Shown here piece by piece: positions 10,259 to 18,734 of a stretch of DNA of 64,000 bases. Within the stretch, counting starts at the first letter, position 1. The number at the start of each line of letters is the position of its first letter. The DNA is from Luteibacter jiangsuensis (GTDB lineage Bacteria > Pseudomonadota > Gammaproteobacteria > Xanthomonadales > Rhodanobacteraceae), in NCBI RefSeq assembly GCF_030812295.1, contig NZ_JAUSSK010000004.1, forward strand, positions 186,001-250,000, read 5' to 3'. Under the pieces are notes generated by a model, which worked only from the letters and a program-made list of their open reading frames with translations, made no database searches and was not told the DNA's origin. A program made the position numbers and the translations under genes.

Positions 10259-12063
10259 GGCACCACCTCTTCGGCGGCGCTTTCGTCCGCCTGCGGCGGT
10301 TGCGCGTTGGTGGTGCCGATCAGCCCACCCTGGCTCGGGCCGCCCGCGTACCAGCGACCGACGTTGTCCGGCGGGATGTCGAGCAGGCGCACGGCGCCTT
10401 CCATCACCTGGGCAAAGGCCGGACCGGCCACGGAACCACCGTAGTAGTGCCCGCCCTTCGGATCGTTGATGACGACGACGGTCACCAGGCGCGGCGCGCT
10501 CGCCGGGATCATGCCGACGAACAGCGAAATGTAGTTGTTGGCGTAGTAGCCGCCCGCGGAATTCTTGTGCGAGGTGCCGGTCTTGCCCGCGACGCTGTAG
10601 TTGGCGACGGAGGCGAAACCGTAACCGGTGCCGCCCGGTGCCATCACCGTCTCGAGCATGCGCACGAGGTTGTGCGCCACGTCGGGCGTGACGATCTGGT
10701 TCGGCGGGTTGTCCGCGCCCTTGATGAAGCTCGGCGAACGCAGCGCACCGCCATTGGCGATGGCCGCATAGCCCGTGGCCAGTTGCAACGGGGTGACATT
10801 GAGGTTGTAGCCGTAGGCCAGGCGCGACTTCTCGATCGGCTTCCAGGTACGACCCACTGGCAGGTAACCCGCCGCTTCGCCGGGGAAACCGCTGCCGGTG
10901 CTGTTGCCGAGCCCGAATGACTTATAGACGCCGTAGAGGAAATCGGTGTCCAGCGTCATCGCGATCTTGGCCGCGCCGACGTTGGACGACTTCGTGATCA
11001 CGCCCGTGGGCGTCAGCGTGCCCCAGTTGTGCGTGTCGCGCACCGGATGGCCGCCCATCATCCAGGTGCCGGGCGAGGTCTCGATCAGCGGCGCGGTCGG
11101 CGTGTACTTGCCGCTGGTGAGCGCCGCGGCCATGGTGAAGGCCTTCATCGTCGAACCCGGCTCGACCACGTCCGTGACGGCGCGGTTGCGCCGTTCCGAC
11201 GGCGTGCTGCCGCGCACCGCGTTCGGATTGAACGAAGGCAGGTTGGCCATGCCGAGCACTTCGCCCGTGTGCACGTCCATCACGACGATGGAGCCGGACT
11301 CGGCCTTGTTCTTCTCGAGCGCATCTTTCAATGCGCTATAGGCGAGGTACTGGATGCGACGATCGATCGACAAGGTGAGGTCGCGGCCGGGCTGCGGCTC
11401 GCGCACCAGTTCCACGTCCTCGACGACGTGGCCCATGCGGTCGCGGATGACGCGCTTCGCACCCGGTTTTCCGGCCAACCACTCGTCGAACGCCAGTTCC
11501 AGGCCTTCCTGGCCGTGGTCGTCGATGTTGGTGAAGCCGAGGATATGGCTGTTCACCGCGCCCGACGGATAGTAACGGCGGTATTCGCGCTGCGAGGCGA
11601 TGCCCGGGATTTTCAGGTCCACGATCGCCTGCGCATCCTCCGGACGCAGCTGGCGCGCGATGTACATGAACTCCTTGTCCGCCCGCTGCACGATCTTCTG
11701 CTTCAGGTCGTCGGCGTCGACATGCAGCGCCTTGGCCAACTCCGGGATGCGGTCCTCGTTCTCGAGGACTTCCGGCGGATTCGCCCAGATCGAAGCCACG
11801 GGCGTGGATACCGCCAGGGGTTCGCCATTGCGATCGAAGATGGTGCCGCGCGACACCGCGATAGGCATCTCTCGCAGGAATCGGGCATCGCCCTGGTCCT
11901 GGTAGAACTGCTTGCGTACCACCTGCAGGTCGAATGCGCGCACCACCAGGCCCGAGACGGCCACGCAGAGCAGCGCGACGATGACCGTCATTCGCTTGCG
12001 CGGGCTCGGGCCCTGGCCGCGGCGGCGGCTCGGCACGACGGGCCTGCCATAACGGGCCTTCAT
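10255..12063 (-). CDS. ftsI: Septal transpeptidase FtsI (penicillin-binding protein 3)
   Basis: Class B penicillin-binding protein that crosslinks septal peptidoglycan together with FtsW. 602 aa: a basic cytoplasmic tail, one membrane anchor at about residues 24-46, the PBP dimerisation domain, and the transpeptidase domain. All three active-site boxes are intact: S304-x-x-K307 (EPGSTMKAF), S359-S-N361, and K494-T-G (AGKTGTSHK). The start overlaps the ftsL stop by 4 bp. A proline- and glutamine-rich C-terminal tail follows the catalytic domain. Confidence 0.96.
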   Translation of the reverse strand: MKARYGRPVVPSRRRGQGPSPRKRMTVIVALLCVAVSGLVVRAFDLQVVRKQFYQDQGDARFLREMPIAVSRGTIFDRNGEPLAVSTPVASIWANPPEVLENEDRIPELAKALHVDADDLKQKIVQRADKEFMYIARQLRPEDAQAIVDLKIPGIASQREYRRYYPSGAVNSHILGFTNIDDHGQEGLELAFDEWLAGKPGAKRVIRDRMGHVVEDVELVREPQPGRDLTLSIDRRIQYLAYSALKDALEKNKAESGSIVVMDVHTGEVLGMANLPSFNPNAVRGSTPSERRNRAVTDVVEPGSTMKAFTMAAALTSGKYTPTAPLIETSPGTWMMGGHPVRDTHNWGTLTPTGVITKSSNVGAAKIAMTLDTDFLYGVYKSFGLGNSTGSGFPGEAAGYLPVGRTWKPIEKSRLAYGYNLNVTPLQLATGYAAIANGGALRSPSFIKGADNPPNQIVTPDVAHNLVRMLETVMAPGGTGYGFASVANYSVAGKTGTSHKNSAGGYYANNYISLFVGMIPASAPRLVTVVVINDPKGGHYYGGSVAGPAFAQVMEGAVRLLDIPPDNVGRWYAGGPSQGGLIGTTNAQPPQADESAAEEVVP

Positions 12064-12332
12064 CGACGCACCAACTGGATGTCCTGCGGTTTCGGCGTGA
12101 ACATGCCGAGCTTGCCGCGGGCGTCAGCATCGATGCGGCTGGGTTCGGCGTAGGTCGCCTGTTCCAGTTCGAGACGGCCGTATTCGACGCCGAGGTCGTC
12201 CTTCTGGCTTTGCAGCCGCGAGAGCTCGACGAACAGCACGCGGCTCTCATGGCGCGTCCATACCACGCCGATCGCGCTGGCGATGACCGCCAGCAGCAGG
12301 ATCGAGAGGCAGGCGGCGCCGAAGGCCTTCAT
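12060..12332 (-). CDS. ftsL: Cell division protein FtsL
   Basis: Small bitopic divisome protein that forms the FtsQLB complex through a periplasmic coiled coil. 90 aa: a membrane segment at about residues 5-24 ([20 protein letters not shown]), then a heptad-like helix ([20 protein letters not shown]) and a short tail. FtsL sequences are poorly conserved, so the assignment rests on this architecture, the length and the invariant position between rsmH and ftsI; both junctions are 4-bp ATGA overlaps. Confidence 0.92.
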   Translation of the reverse strand: MKAFGAACLSILLLAVIASAIGVVWTRHESRVLFVELSRLQSQKDDLGVEYGRLELEQATYAEPSRIDADARGKLGMFTPKPQDIQLVRR

Positions 12333-13252
12333 GCGAGTTTCTCCGCGATGCGTAGCACGGCGGAGCGCGAACGCGGGTTCGCGGACACTTCGGCGTCCGA
12401 GGGGAAGATGGCCTTGCCGACGGGCTTCAGGCGGGCCGTCTTCGCCGCGACCGGCGGGCCGCGACGGCTGCCCTGCACACGCCCCTCGTGGCCACGGATG
12501 AACTGCTTCACCGTACGGTCTTCCAACGAGTGGAAACTGATAACGGCGAGGCGGCCGCCCACGTTGAGCAGTTCGAGCGCGGCCTCGAGGCCACGCTCGA
12601 CGGATTCGAGTTCGGCGTTCACGCGGATACGCAGCGCCTGGAACGTCCGCGTGGCGGGATTCTTGCCGGGCTCGCGGCGGCCGACGCAGCGCGCGACCAG
12701 TTCGGCAAGTTCACCGGTACGTGTGATGGGGGCGCTGGCACGGCGCTCGACGATCGCCTTGGCGATGCGGCGGCTGAAGCGTTCCTCACCGAAGGTCCAC
12801 AGGACCTGGGCGATCTCGGCCTCGTCGGCGTCGGCGAGAAACTCCGCCGCGCTGACGCCACGCGTGGTGTCCATGCGCATATCCAGCGGTGCGTCGGCCA
12901 TGAAGCTGAAACCGCGGCTGGCGTCGTCGAGTTGCGGCGAAGACACGCCCAGGTCGAGGAGGATGCCGTCGAGACCGCCTTCCAGGGCGGACCAGTCACC
13001 CATCGTGGCGAAGTTGTCGTGGCGCAAGGACACACGAGGATCGGTGGCGAGACCGGCTTCGGCCACGGCGATGGCGGCCGGATCGCGATCCATGAGGAAG
13101 AGCCTGCCGGCGTCGGAGAGACGGGCGAGGATCGCCCGGGCGTGACCGCCGCGGCCGAAAGTCCCGTCCAGATAACGCCCGTTCTCGCGCAAGGCGAGTC
13201 CCTCCAGCACTTCGTCGAGCATCACAGGGATGTGCACATCGCGCCCCGCCAT
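12329..13252 (-). CDS. rsmH: 16S rRNA m4C1402 methyltransferase RsmH (MraW)
   Basis: SAM-dependent methyltransferase that N4-methylates C1402 in the 16S rRNA decoding centre. About 307 aa. Conserved segments are [23 protein letters not shown] (SAM-binding), [27 protein letters not shown] and the C-terminal SFHSLEDR. The start is uncertain: ATG 13252 is given, but GTG at 13258 has a better spaced GGGAG and TTG at 13279 is also in frame. Interestingly RsmI, which modifies the same nucleotide's ribose, is encoded 1.4 kb away. Confidence 0.95.
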   Translation of the reverse strand: MAGRDVHIPVMLDEVLEGLALRENGRYLDGTFGRGGHARAILARLSDAGRLFLMDRDPAAIAVAEAGLATDPRVSLRHDNFATMGDWSALEGGLDGILLDLGVSSPQLDDASRGFSFMADAPLDMRMDTTRGVSAAEFLADADEAEIAQVLWTFGEERFSRRIAKAIVERRASAPITRTGELAELVARCVGRREPGKNPATRTFQALRIRVNAELESVERGLEAALELLNVGGRLAVISFHSLEDRTVKQFIRGHEGRVQGSRRGPPVAAKTARLKPVGKAIFPSDAEVSANPRSRSAVLRIAEKLA

Positions 13253-13303
13253 TGCCACATCCCGCTCCCGTTCCACCAAAAAACCTCGAAAGTTAGTTCG
13301 TCG

Positions 13304-13750
13304 TCACAACCGCAACTCCGCCATGTCGTCGCTGATGTCGTCCTCGCCGATCGTCTGGCGGATCTTCGCGAGGTGGGCTTGTTCGCTCCAAAGCTCGAAC
13401 TTCTTGCCCATGCCGAGCAGCACGGCTTTTTTTTCTATGCCTGCCGCCGACCGTTGACTGGAAGGAAGGAGGATGCGGGCGGCTCCGTCGGGCTCGACGA
13501 TGGCCGCGGCACCCACCAGCTTCATCTGCAACGCCCGGTGGACGGCCTTCACGCTGGGCAGCGCATTGACCTGGTCACGCACCTGCTCCCACTCCGCGTA
13601 CGGAAAGATCCAGAGGCAGCCGGTCTCGAACGGGTTGTAGGTAACGACCAGACGATTCGCGCAGGCGTCGGCCACCAGATCCCGATACGACATCGGAATC
13701 GTCAGACGACCCTTGTCGTCGACCGTGATGGCTGTCTCGCCTTGAAACAT
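13304..13750 (-). CDS. mraZ: Transcriptional regulator MraZ
   Basis: First gene of the dcw cluster and its autorepressor; a ring-forming DNA-binding protein of the AbrB-like fold. 148 aa from ATG 13750 ([19 protein letters not shown]), the usual MraZ length. Both family DxxxR repeats are visible: DDKGRLTIP near residue 11 and DGAARILLP near residue 89. The frame stays open upstream to 13825, but that stretch holds the promoter and operator, so the downstream ATG is chosen. A 51-bp gap separates it from rsmH. Confidence 0.95.
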   Translation of the reverse strand: MFQGETAITVDDKGRLTIPMSYRDLVADACANRLVVTYNPFETGCLWIFPYAEWEQVRDQVNALPSVKAVHRALQMKLVGAAAIVEPDGAARILLPSSQRSAAGIEKKAVLLGMGKKFELWSEQAHLAKIRQTIGEDDISDDMAELRL

Positions 13751-13763
13751 CTTCGTTGGCCGC

Positions 13764-13798
13764 CCCACCAAATCCCACGATTTGACACTGGAGCCCAC
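13764..13798 (-). promoter_or_regulatory. MraZ operator: GTGGG boxes in 10-bp register
   Basis: Read on the minus strand, GTGGG occurs at 13798-13794, 13778-13774 and 13768-13764, with a degenerate copy GTGTC at 13788-13784 filling the missing slot. The boxes are therefore exactly 10 bp apart, one helical turn. Known MraZ proteins bind tandem (G)TGGG boxes separated by five bases, so this is the expected autoregulatory site. It overlaps the -10 element and the probable start of transcription, which fits repression by occlusion. Confidence 0.85.
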
Positions 13799-13825
13799 GA
13801 TAGTCTCGGGTCCTGAGACTGTCAA
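13797..13825 (-). promoter_or_regulatory. Sigma-70 promoter of the dcw operon
   Basis: Minus-strand TTGACA (13825-13820) and TATCGT (13802-13797) are separated by 17 bases, an almost ideal housekeeping promoter. The 17-base spacer (13803-13819) is itself a near-perfect palindrome, GTCTC...GAGAC, with seven of eight pairs matching around a central base. The expected start of transcription is near 13790, inside the MraZ operator. Confidence 0.8.
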
Positions 13826-14186
13826 GGAATTTTTTCTTGTGAATCAAGGAGAAAGCTCACGTTCATGCCAATTTCCAGCCGTTTCTGAGGAAGGGGCGGA
13901 AGGTGGTTGAATCGGTGAGGTTTTTTGTGACAGACCTCGCTGTTCCCGTCGCCGCCAAAGGACGCAAAACCGACCGCGACTGAACTCCACGTTCATCCAC
14001 GATGGCTTCCCAGCGGTGGCTGCCACCGTGGTAGGGCCGCCCTGGTGGTAGCCGACCCTGTCGGCGATGGGTGCTTGCCACAACCTGGCCCGCTGCCGCG
14101 GGATCGCCGACAAGGTCGGCTCCCACCGTTAGTGGCGGCTCCCACAGTTAAACGGGGGTTCCATAAGCCGCGTCTATCCCTGGAAA
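13826..14186. other. Non-coding stretch between dcw promoter and rnpB
   Basis: I find no credible gene here. Antisense frames of 87-89 codons (13844-14126) are partly translations of the REP sequences and have no recognisable motif. The stretch holds an AT-richer segment just upstream of the dcw promoter (13826-13850) and, from 14043, an inverted pair of REP elements. Confidence 0.6.
14043..14126. repeat. Inverted pair of REP-like elements
   Basis: Two copies of an imperfect palindrome GCCGAC-N3-GTCGGC face each other: 14051-14065 (reverse orientation, with flanking GTGGTA before and GAT after) and 14106-14120 (forward, flanked by ATC and TCCCACC). The same unit recurs at 15511, 17848 and 17923. 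Such paired intergenic palindromes are typical REP/BIME elements, mobilised by RAYT transposases in other bacteria; no such gene is in this window. Confidence 0.7.
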
Positions 14187-14222
14187 CACCGCGGCGCCGT
14201 CTGCAAGGACGGCGCCGCGGTG
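14187..14222 (-). terminator. Strong hairpin, probable rnpB terminator
   Basis: A perfect 15-bp stem (CACCGCGGCGCCGTC with its complement) closes a 6-base loop at 14202-14207, just downstream of the 3' end of rnpB. Only three T residues follow the stem on the minus strand, so it is a GC-strong but U-poor terminator; it could alternatively serve as a processing barrier. Confidence 0.6.
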
Positions 14223-14235
14223 CCTGGAAGAAAAA

Positions 14236-14598
<363 letters not shown>

Positions 14599-14639
14599 AT
14601 CTCCAATGATACGGCAGAAGCGGCGCCTCCACGTAGAAT

Positions 14640-14660
14640 GATCCGCCCATCCAGCGGATC
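14640..14660 (+). promoter_or_regulatory. Inverted repeat in the rsmI leader
   Basis: GATCCGC at 14640-14646 and GCGGATC at 14654-14660 form a perfect 7-bp inverted repeat with a 7-base loop, ending five bases before the rsmI ATG. It replaces any recognisable Shine-Dalgarno sequence. In RNA it would hide the initiation region; in DNA it could be an operator. Function unknown. Confidence 0.45.
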
Positions 14661-14665
14661 CCCCG

Positions 14666-15493
14666 ATGTCCCCACCACGCCCCGGCACGCTTCATGTCGT
14701 CGCCACGCCGATCGGCCATCGCGACGACATCGGCGCCCGCGCCATCGAAACGCTGCGCCGGGTGAAGGTCATCGCGGCGGAGGACACGCGGCACACGCGC
14801 CCGTTGCTCCAGCACCTGGGCATCGACACCCCCCTGGTCGCGCTGCATGACCACAACGAGCGCACGGCGGTAGACGGCCTCGTCGAGCGCATGCGCGGCG
14901 GCGACGACATCGCCCTGGTCTCGGATGCGGGCACGCCACTGATCAGCGACCCCGGCTTCCGGTTCGTCCGCGCCGCCCGGGCGGCGGGGCTGAAGGTCAG
15001 TCCGGTTCCGGGGCCGAGCGCGGTCGTCGCGGCGCTTTCCGTCGCAGGACTGCCCAGCGACCGCTTCGTCTTCGAAGGCTTCCTCGCCGCCAAGTCCGGA
15101 GCCCGCCGTGCGCGGCTGAGCGAGTTGGCTGGCGAAACGCGCACCATGATTTTCTACGAATCCTCGCACCGCATCCTCGAATCGCTACAGGACATGCGCG
15201 ACGTCTTCGGCCCCGGTCGCGAGGCGGTCGTCGCGCGCGAACTCACCAAGATGTTCGAAACCGTGCTCGACGGCCCGCTTGCCGACCTGGTCGACCGCGT
15301 GGCCGCCGATCCGAACCAGCAGCGCGGGGAGTTCGTCGTGATGGTTGCCGGCCGTGAAGCCAGTGAGGACGAACGGCTGGCCGAGGGACTTCGCGTATTC
15401 GCGATCCTCAAGGACGAACTGCCGCCTGCGAAGGCGGCGAAACTGGCTGCCGCGATCACCGGCGCCCCGCGCAAGGCGCTTTACGGGGCGTGA
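14666..15493 (+). CDS. rsmI: 16S rRNA 2'-O-ribose C1402 methyltransferase RsmI
   Basis: Tetrapyrrole-methylase-fold enzyme that methylates the ribose of C1402 of 16S rRNA, complementing RsmH. 275 aa. N-terminal LHVVATPIGHRDDI, AAEDTRHTRPLLQHL, LVSDAGTPLISDPGF and the PGPSAVVAALSVAGLP segment are the family signature; FYESSHRI and ARELTKMFE follow. First gene of a rsmI-lpoA-yraN series that matches the yraL-yraM-yraN order of Escherichia coli. No Shine-Dalgarno is visible; a hairpin occupies the leader. Confidence 0.95.
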   Translation: MSPPRPGTLHVVATPIGHRDDIGARAIETLRRVKVIAAEDTRHTRPLLQHLGIDTPLVALHDHNERTAVDGLVERMRGGDDIALVSDAGTPLISDPGFRFVRAARAAGLKVSPVPGPSAVVAALSVAGLPSDRFVFEGFLAAKSGARRARLSELAGETRTMIFYESSHRILESLQDMRDVFGPGREAVVARELTKMFETVLDGPLADLVDRVAADPNQQRGEFVVMVAGREASEDERLAEGLRVFAILKDELPPAKAAKLAAAITGAPRKALYGA

Positions 15494-15507
15494 TCGTCAG
15501 CCGGACC

Positions 15508-15530
15508 ATCGCCGACAGGGTCGGCTTCCA
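15508..15530. repeat. Single REP-like element
   Basis: One forward copy of GCCGAC-N3-GTCGGC at 15511-15525, in the 154-bp gap between rsmI and lpoA, followed by TTCCAGCGG. Same family as the pairs at 14043 and 17845. A -10-like TATGAT at 15589-15594 further downstream may belong to a weak lpoA promoter, though no -35 is convincing. Confidence 0.6.
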
Positions 15531-15647
15531 GCGGCCCGGATCGGCGCAAGCAAGGGCCGGCTCACAGCGGCCTCGCGAAGCGATGGGCTATGATCCGGTC
15601 GTTTCGGCGCCGGAGGGCGTCTTCGTGCAGTCAAGGAATCCGTTGCG

Positions 15648-17447
15648 ATGCGATCGATCCGCGCCACCACCCTCGTCCTCCTGCTTTCCGCCGGCCTCGC
15701 CGGCTGCGTGACCCAGGGCGGGGTCCAGCACGGTGCCGCACCTTCGGGTGAGGCCACCCAGGCGGCGCAGGCGCTCTACATCAAGGGCCAGTTCGACCAG
15801 GCCGCGCAGGCATACCTCGCCCTGGCCGCGCAGGACAGCGACCATCGCGATTACTACAAGCTGCTCGCGGCAGAGTCTTACCGGCAGGAAGGAGCCCTGG
15901 ACCGCGCGGCTCCCATCGTCGCCGACACCCGCCGTTCCCGCCTCGAAGGCGAGGATGCCTTACGCCTCGACGCGTTGCGCGCCGAAGTCGCCCTGAAGAA
16001 CAACGACGCGAAGACCGCGCTCTCCCTCACCGGAAAGCCGTCGTCGCGCGTATCGCCGCAGATCGACCAGCGCCTCGCCGAACTGCGCGCCCGCGCCCAG
16101 GCCGCCGCCGGCGATCCGTGGAGCGCCGCGCAGACCCGGATCGAACTGGACGGCCAGTTGCGCGGCATCGACCGCGAGCAGAACCGCAAGGAAATCCTCG
16201 CCCAGCTCACGGGCCTCGGTGCGCAAGCACTGGCCGAACGCGGTGGCGCCCTTCCGGCGAACGATCCAATGAAACCCTGGGTAACGGAAGCCCAGGCCCA
16301 ACTGGGCAGCGTGAGCCGCTCGCCCGCGGTGCTCGACCAGGCCGTCGGCACGGTCACCGGCGACAAGGGCGTCCGCGAGGGATACAAGGTGCCGACCAAG
16401 GTCGCGCTGCTGCTGCCCCTGTCCGGCCCGCTGGCCGGCGCCGGCGCCGCCATCCGCGACGGGTTCTTCACCAACTACATCGAGGCGGCCCACAACGACG
16501 CGCAGCGCCCGGAAGTGGCCGTCTACGATTCCGGTAACGACGCCCAGCACGCGGTCGCCGCTTACGACAAAGCCGTGGCCGAAGGCGCCCGCTTCATCGT
16601 CGGCCCACTCAACCGCGACGGCGTGTCGGCGATCTTCGCCAAGGGCGCCCTGCCCGCGCCGATGCTCACGTTGAACTACCCCAACGACAACAAGAACCTG
16701 CCGCCCGCGGGCGCCAACGAGTTCGGCTTGCTCCCGGAAACCGAGGGTGCGCAGGTGGCCGACCACATGGCCGACCGGGGCATGCGCACGGCCACGGTGA
16801 TCGTATCCACCGACGATTTCGCCCGCCGTGCGGGCAACGCGTTCAAGGCCGAATGGCAAGCGCGCGGCGGCACGCTGGCCAGCCAGGTCACGCTCGATTC
16901 GGCGAGCATCGACTTCGCCTCGCAACTCTCCGAGCCGGTGGGCCAGGACCCCGCCACCAGCGGCGTCTTCATCAGCATGAAACCGCAGCAGGCACGTCTC
17001 CTGCTGCCCCAGCTGCGTCTGGCGAAGAACACGCTGCCGGTCTTCGCCACGTCGCACGTCTACGCGGGTGGCGACGACGCGACCGCGGACCGCGACCTCG
17101 AAGGCGTGGAATTCTGCGACGCGCCCTGGTTGTTCGACGCGCAGCCGGGCCTGCCGCGTCGCACCGACCTCAACAACGCGCTGCCGGCGACCAAGGGCGT
17201 GACGGCACGGTTGTTCGCCTTCGGCATGGACGCATGGGGCCTGGTGCCCTACATCGACTGGATGCGCGGCCATCCGGGCAGCTACCTGCCCGGCGCGACC
17301 GGCCAGTTGGTCGCGGACGAATTCGGCCGCGTGCGCCGCGTACTCATCTGGGCGCGCTTCGCCGACGGCGTGGCACGCCCCGTCGCGGGTAGCCTCGAAC
17401 TCGAAGCGCCGGCCACGGCTCCCGACGTCGAAAGCGGCGGGGGCTGA
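15648..17447 (+). CDS. lpoA: Outer-membrane lipoprotein LpoA, activator of PBP1A
   Basis: Outer-membrane lipoprotein that reaches through the peptidoglycan to stimulate the bifunctional synthase PBP1A. 599 aa with a lipoprotein signal ending in the lipobox LAGC (acylated Cys20), an N-terminal helical TPR-like region (about 40-230), and a C-terminal periplasmic-binding-protein fold (about 245-580: VALLLPLSGPLAGAGAAIRDGF ... ) of the YraM type. ATG 15648 follows an AAGGA at 15633. It lies between rsmI and yraN as in E. coli; the next genes of that locus (diaA, dolP) are not here. Confidence 0.9.
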   Translation: MRSIRATTLVLLLSAGLAGCVTQGGVQHGAAPSGEATQAAQALYIKGQFDQAAQAYLALAAQDSDHRDYYKLLAAESYRQEGALDRAAPIVADTRRSRLEGEDALRLDALRAEVALKNNDAKTALSLTGKPSSRVSPQIDQRLAELRARAQAAAGDPWSAAQTRIELDGQLRGIDREQNRKEILAQLTGLGAQALAERGGALPANDPMKPWVTEAQAQLGSVSRSPAVLDQAVGTVTGDKGVREGYKVPTKVALLLPLSGPLAGAGAAIRDGFFTNYIEAAHNDAQRPEVAVYDSGNDAQHAVAAYDKAVAEGARFIVGPLNRDGVSAIFAKGALPAPMLTLNYPNDNKNLPPAGANEFGLLPETEGAQVADHMADRGMRTATVIVSTDDFARRAGNAFKAEWQARGGTLASQVTLDSASIDFASQLSEPVGQDPATSGVFISMKPQQARLLLPQLRLAKNTLPVFATSHVYAGGDDATADRDLEGVEFCDAPWLFDAQPGLPRRTDLNNALPATKGVTARLFAFGMDAWGLVPYIDWMRGHPGSYLPGATGQLVADEFGRVRRVLIWARFADGVARPVAGSLELEAPATAPDVESGGG

Positions 17448-17475
17448 TTCCCGCCGGCGCGAACAGGGAGTTCGC

Positions 17476-17844
17476 GTGACGGAAACCAAGAAGACCACCC
17501 CGCGCCGCGCCACCGGCGACCGTTTCGAAGGCGCGGCCCGGTCATTTCTCGAAGAACGAGGATTGCGCCTCGTCCGCGCCAACTTCCTCTGCCGGCATGG
17601 CGAGATCGACCTCGTGATGCGCGACGGTGAAACCGTGGTGTTCGTCGAGGTGCGCTACCGGTGCAATGGTGCCTTCGGTGGCGCACTGGGATCGGTGACG
17701 GCAGCCAAGCGGCGCAAGCTGGTGAGTGCTGCCCACCTGTGGATCGCGTGGCATCCGCGCGACGCGCGCCGTCCTTGCCGGTTCGACGTGTTGGCCTTCG
17801 AGGGCGATCGCATGGAGTGGGTGCGGGGCGCTTTCGATGCGTGA
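17476..17844 (+). CDS. yraN: YraN family protein (UPF0102)
   Basis: Small predicted nuclease-fold protein of unknown role, 122 aa. The conserved core is GDRFEGAARSFLEERGLRLV, then NFLCRHGEIDLVMRDG and VVFVEVRYR; the E-I-D-L-V and E-V-R-Y-R acidic residues resemble the Holliday-junction-resolvase/restriction endonuclease fold (family knowledge). It starts with GTG behind a good AGGGAG ribosome site and directly follows lpoA by 28 bp, so it is probably in the same operon. The stop is immediately followed by a REP pair. Confidence 0.9.
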   Translation: MTETKKTTPRRATGDRFEGAARSFLEERGLRLVRANFLCRHGEIDLVMRDGETVVFVEVRYRCNGAFGGALGSVTAAKRRKLVSAAHLWIAWHPRDARRPCRFDVLAFEGDRMEWVRGAFDA

Positions 17845-17940
17845 ATCGCCGACAGGGTCGGCTCCCACCCGAAGGGGGCGCCGCAGAGGCAACTCCACGG
17901 CTTGGCTCGGAGCCAATGGGGGGCCGACCCTGTCGGCGAT
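17845..17940. repeat. Inverted REP pair between convergent genes
   Basis: Forward GCCGAC-N3-GTCGGC at 17848-17862 and reverse copy at 17923-17937, filling the 105-bp gap between the convergent yraN and HAD genes. The flanking bases (GAATC before, TCCCACC after) match the other copies. Together the two arms could fold into a long hairpin and act as a bidirectional terminator. Confidence 0.7.
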
Positions 17941-17949
17941 AGCGGCCGA

Positions 17950-18624
17950 TCAGGCCGCCGCCAGGAAATCCTCGCGGCGCATCGTCGCCAGCTCCGCCAC
18001 CGTGTCGATCGTGATATCCGGCGGCGTCTCTTCCAGTTCCTTGCCCGCGGCAGCCGCGTAGTGGCCCTGTTTCACGAACACCGTGGTGACCTTGTCGCCA
18101 AGCAGCTTCTTCAACGCCACGAGGATGCGCGGCTTGTCGTCCACCATCACGTAGTGGTCCGCCGGATAACGCCGGCGCATGTCGTCGAGCATGTCTTCCT
18201 TGTGCACGTAGATCAGCACGTCCCCCTGGAACGCATCCCACAGGCCCGCGCGGCGAATTTTTCGCGGCTGGAACACGGTGTCGCCGTCGGACATGATCAC
18301 CGGCCGGCCGATGGTGCGCAGATGCTGGATGGCCTCCGGCACGCCGGGAAAGCGGCGTTCCTCGAAGGGGTAATCGAGCAGGAAGAACGACATGGCCATG
18401 AACTCGGGGCTGCTGGCCTGTCCGCGCAGGCGCTGCAACGCGCCGAGGTAGTCGGCGTAACCGACCTGGCTGCGGATGTCCTTGTCGATGGCTTCGTAGC
18501 GGGCGCGGCCTTCGGCGCCGAAATCGCGCTCCAGCCGGGCGCGGAGGTCCGCACTGAAACGATCGTTGTCGATCAGGGTGTTGTCGACGTCGAACAGGAA
18601 AACGATGGGGTCGTGGGTGGACAC
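17950..18624 (-). CDS. HAD-superfamily hydrolase
   Basis: Predicted cytoplasmic phosphatase of the haloacid dehalogenase superfamily, about 224 aa. Motif I FLFDVDNTLID supplies the nucleophile and acid/base aspartates, motif II is VIMSDG, and motif IV is VMVDDKPRIL. A helical cap domain lies between motifs I and II (about residues 15-100). The substrate cannot be told. The GTG at 18624 is chosen because AAGGA lies six bases upstream and homologs start just before motif I; an ATG at 18672 is also in frame. Convergent with yraN. Confidence 0.8.
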   Translation of the reverse strand: MSTHDPIVFLFDVDNTLIDNDRFSADLRARLERDFGAEGRARYEAIDKDIRSQVGYADYLGALQRLRGQASSPEFMAMSFFLLDYPFEERRFPGVPEAIQHLRTIGRPVIMSDGDTVFQPRKIRRAGLWDAFQGDVLIYVHKEDMLDDMRRRYPADHYVMVDDKPRILVALKKLLGDKVTTVFVKQGHYAAAAGKELEETPPDITIDTVAELATMRREDFLAAA

Positions 18625-18734
18625 GATGGATCCTTGGCGCGGGTACGTGACCGCATATATGGGGTTGGACATTCTGATTCGAAGAGGCGAGCCCTTCTTG
18701 GCACGGCCTGCCTTCGCAGCGCGGGCGCGTCGCG

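Noticed and set aside
12488-13816. Long plus-strand frame (442 aa) antisense to rsmH and mraZ
   Set aside because: High-GC antisense shadow; no motif, while the opposite strand encodes highly conserved proteins. The same applies to many long frames opposite dcw, EAL, GH31 and fdoG genes.
13844-14126. Antisense frames of 87-89 aa upstream of mraZ
   Set aside because: They are largely translations of REP palindromes and lack recognisable domains or ribosome sites.
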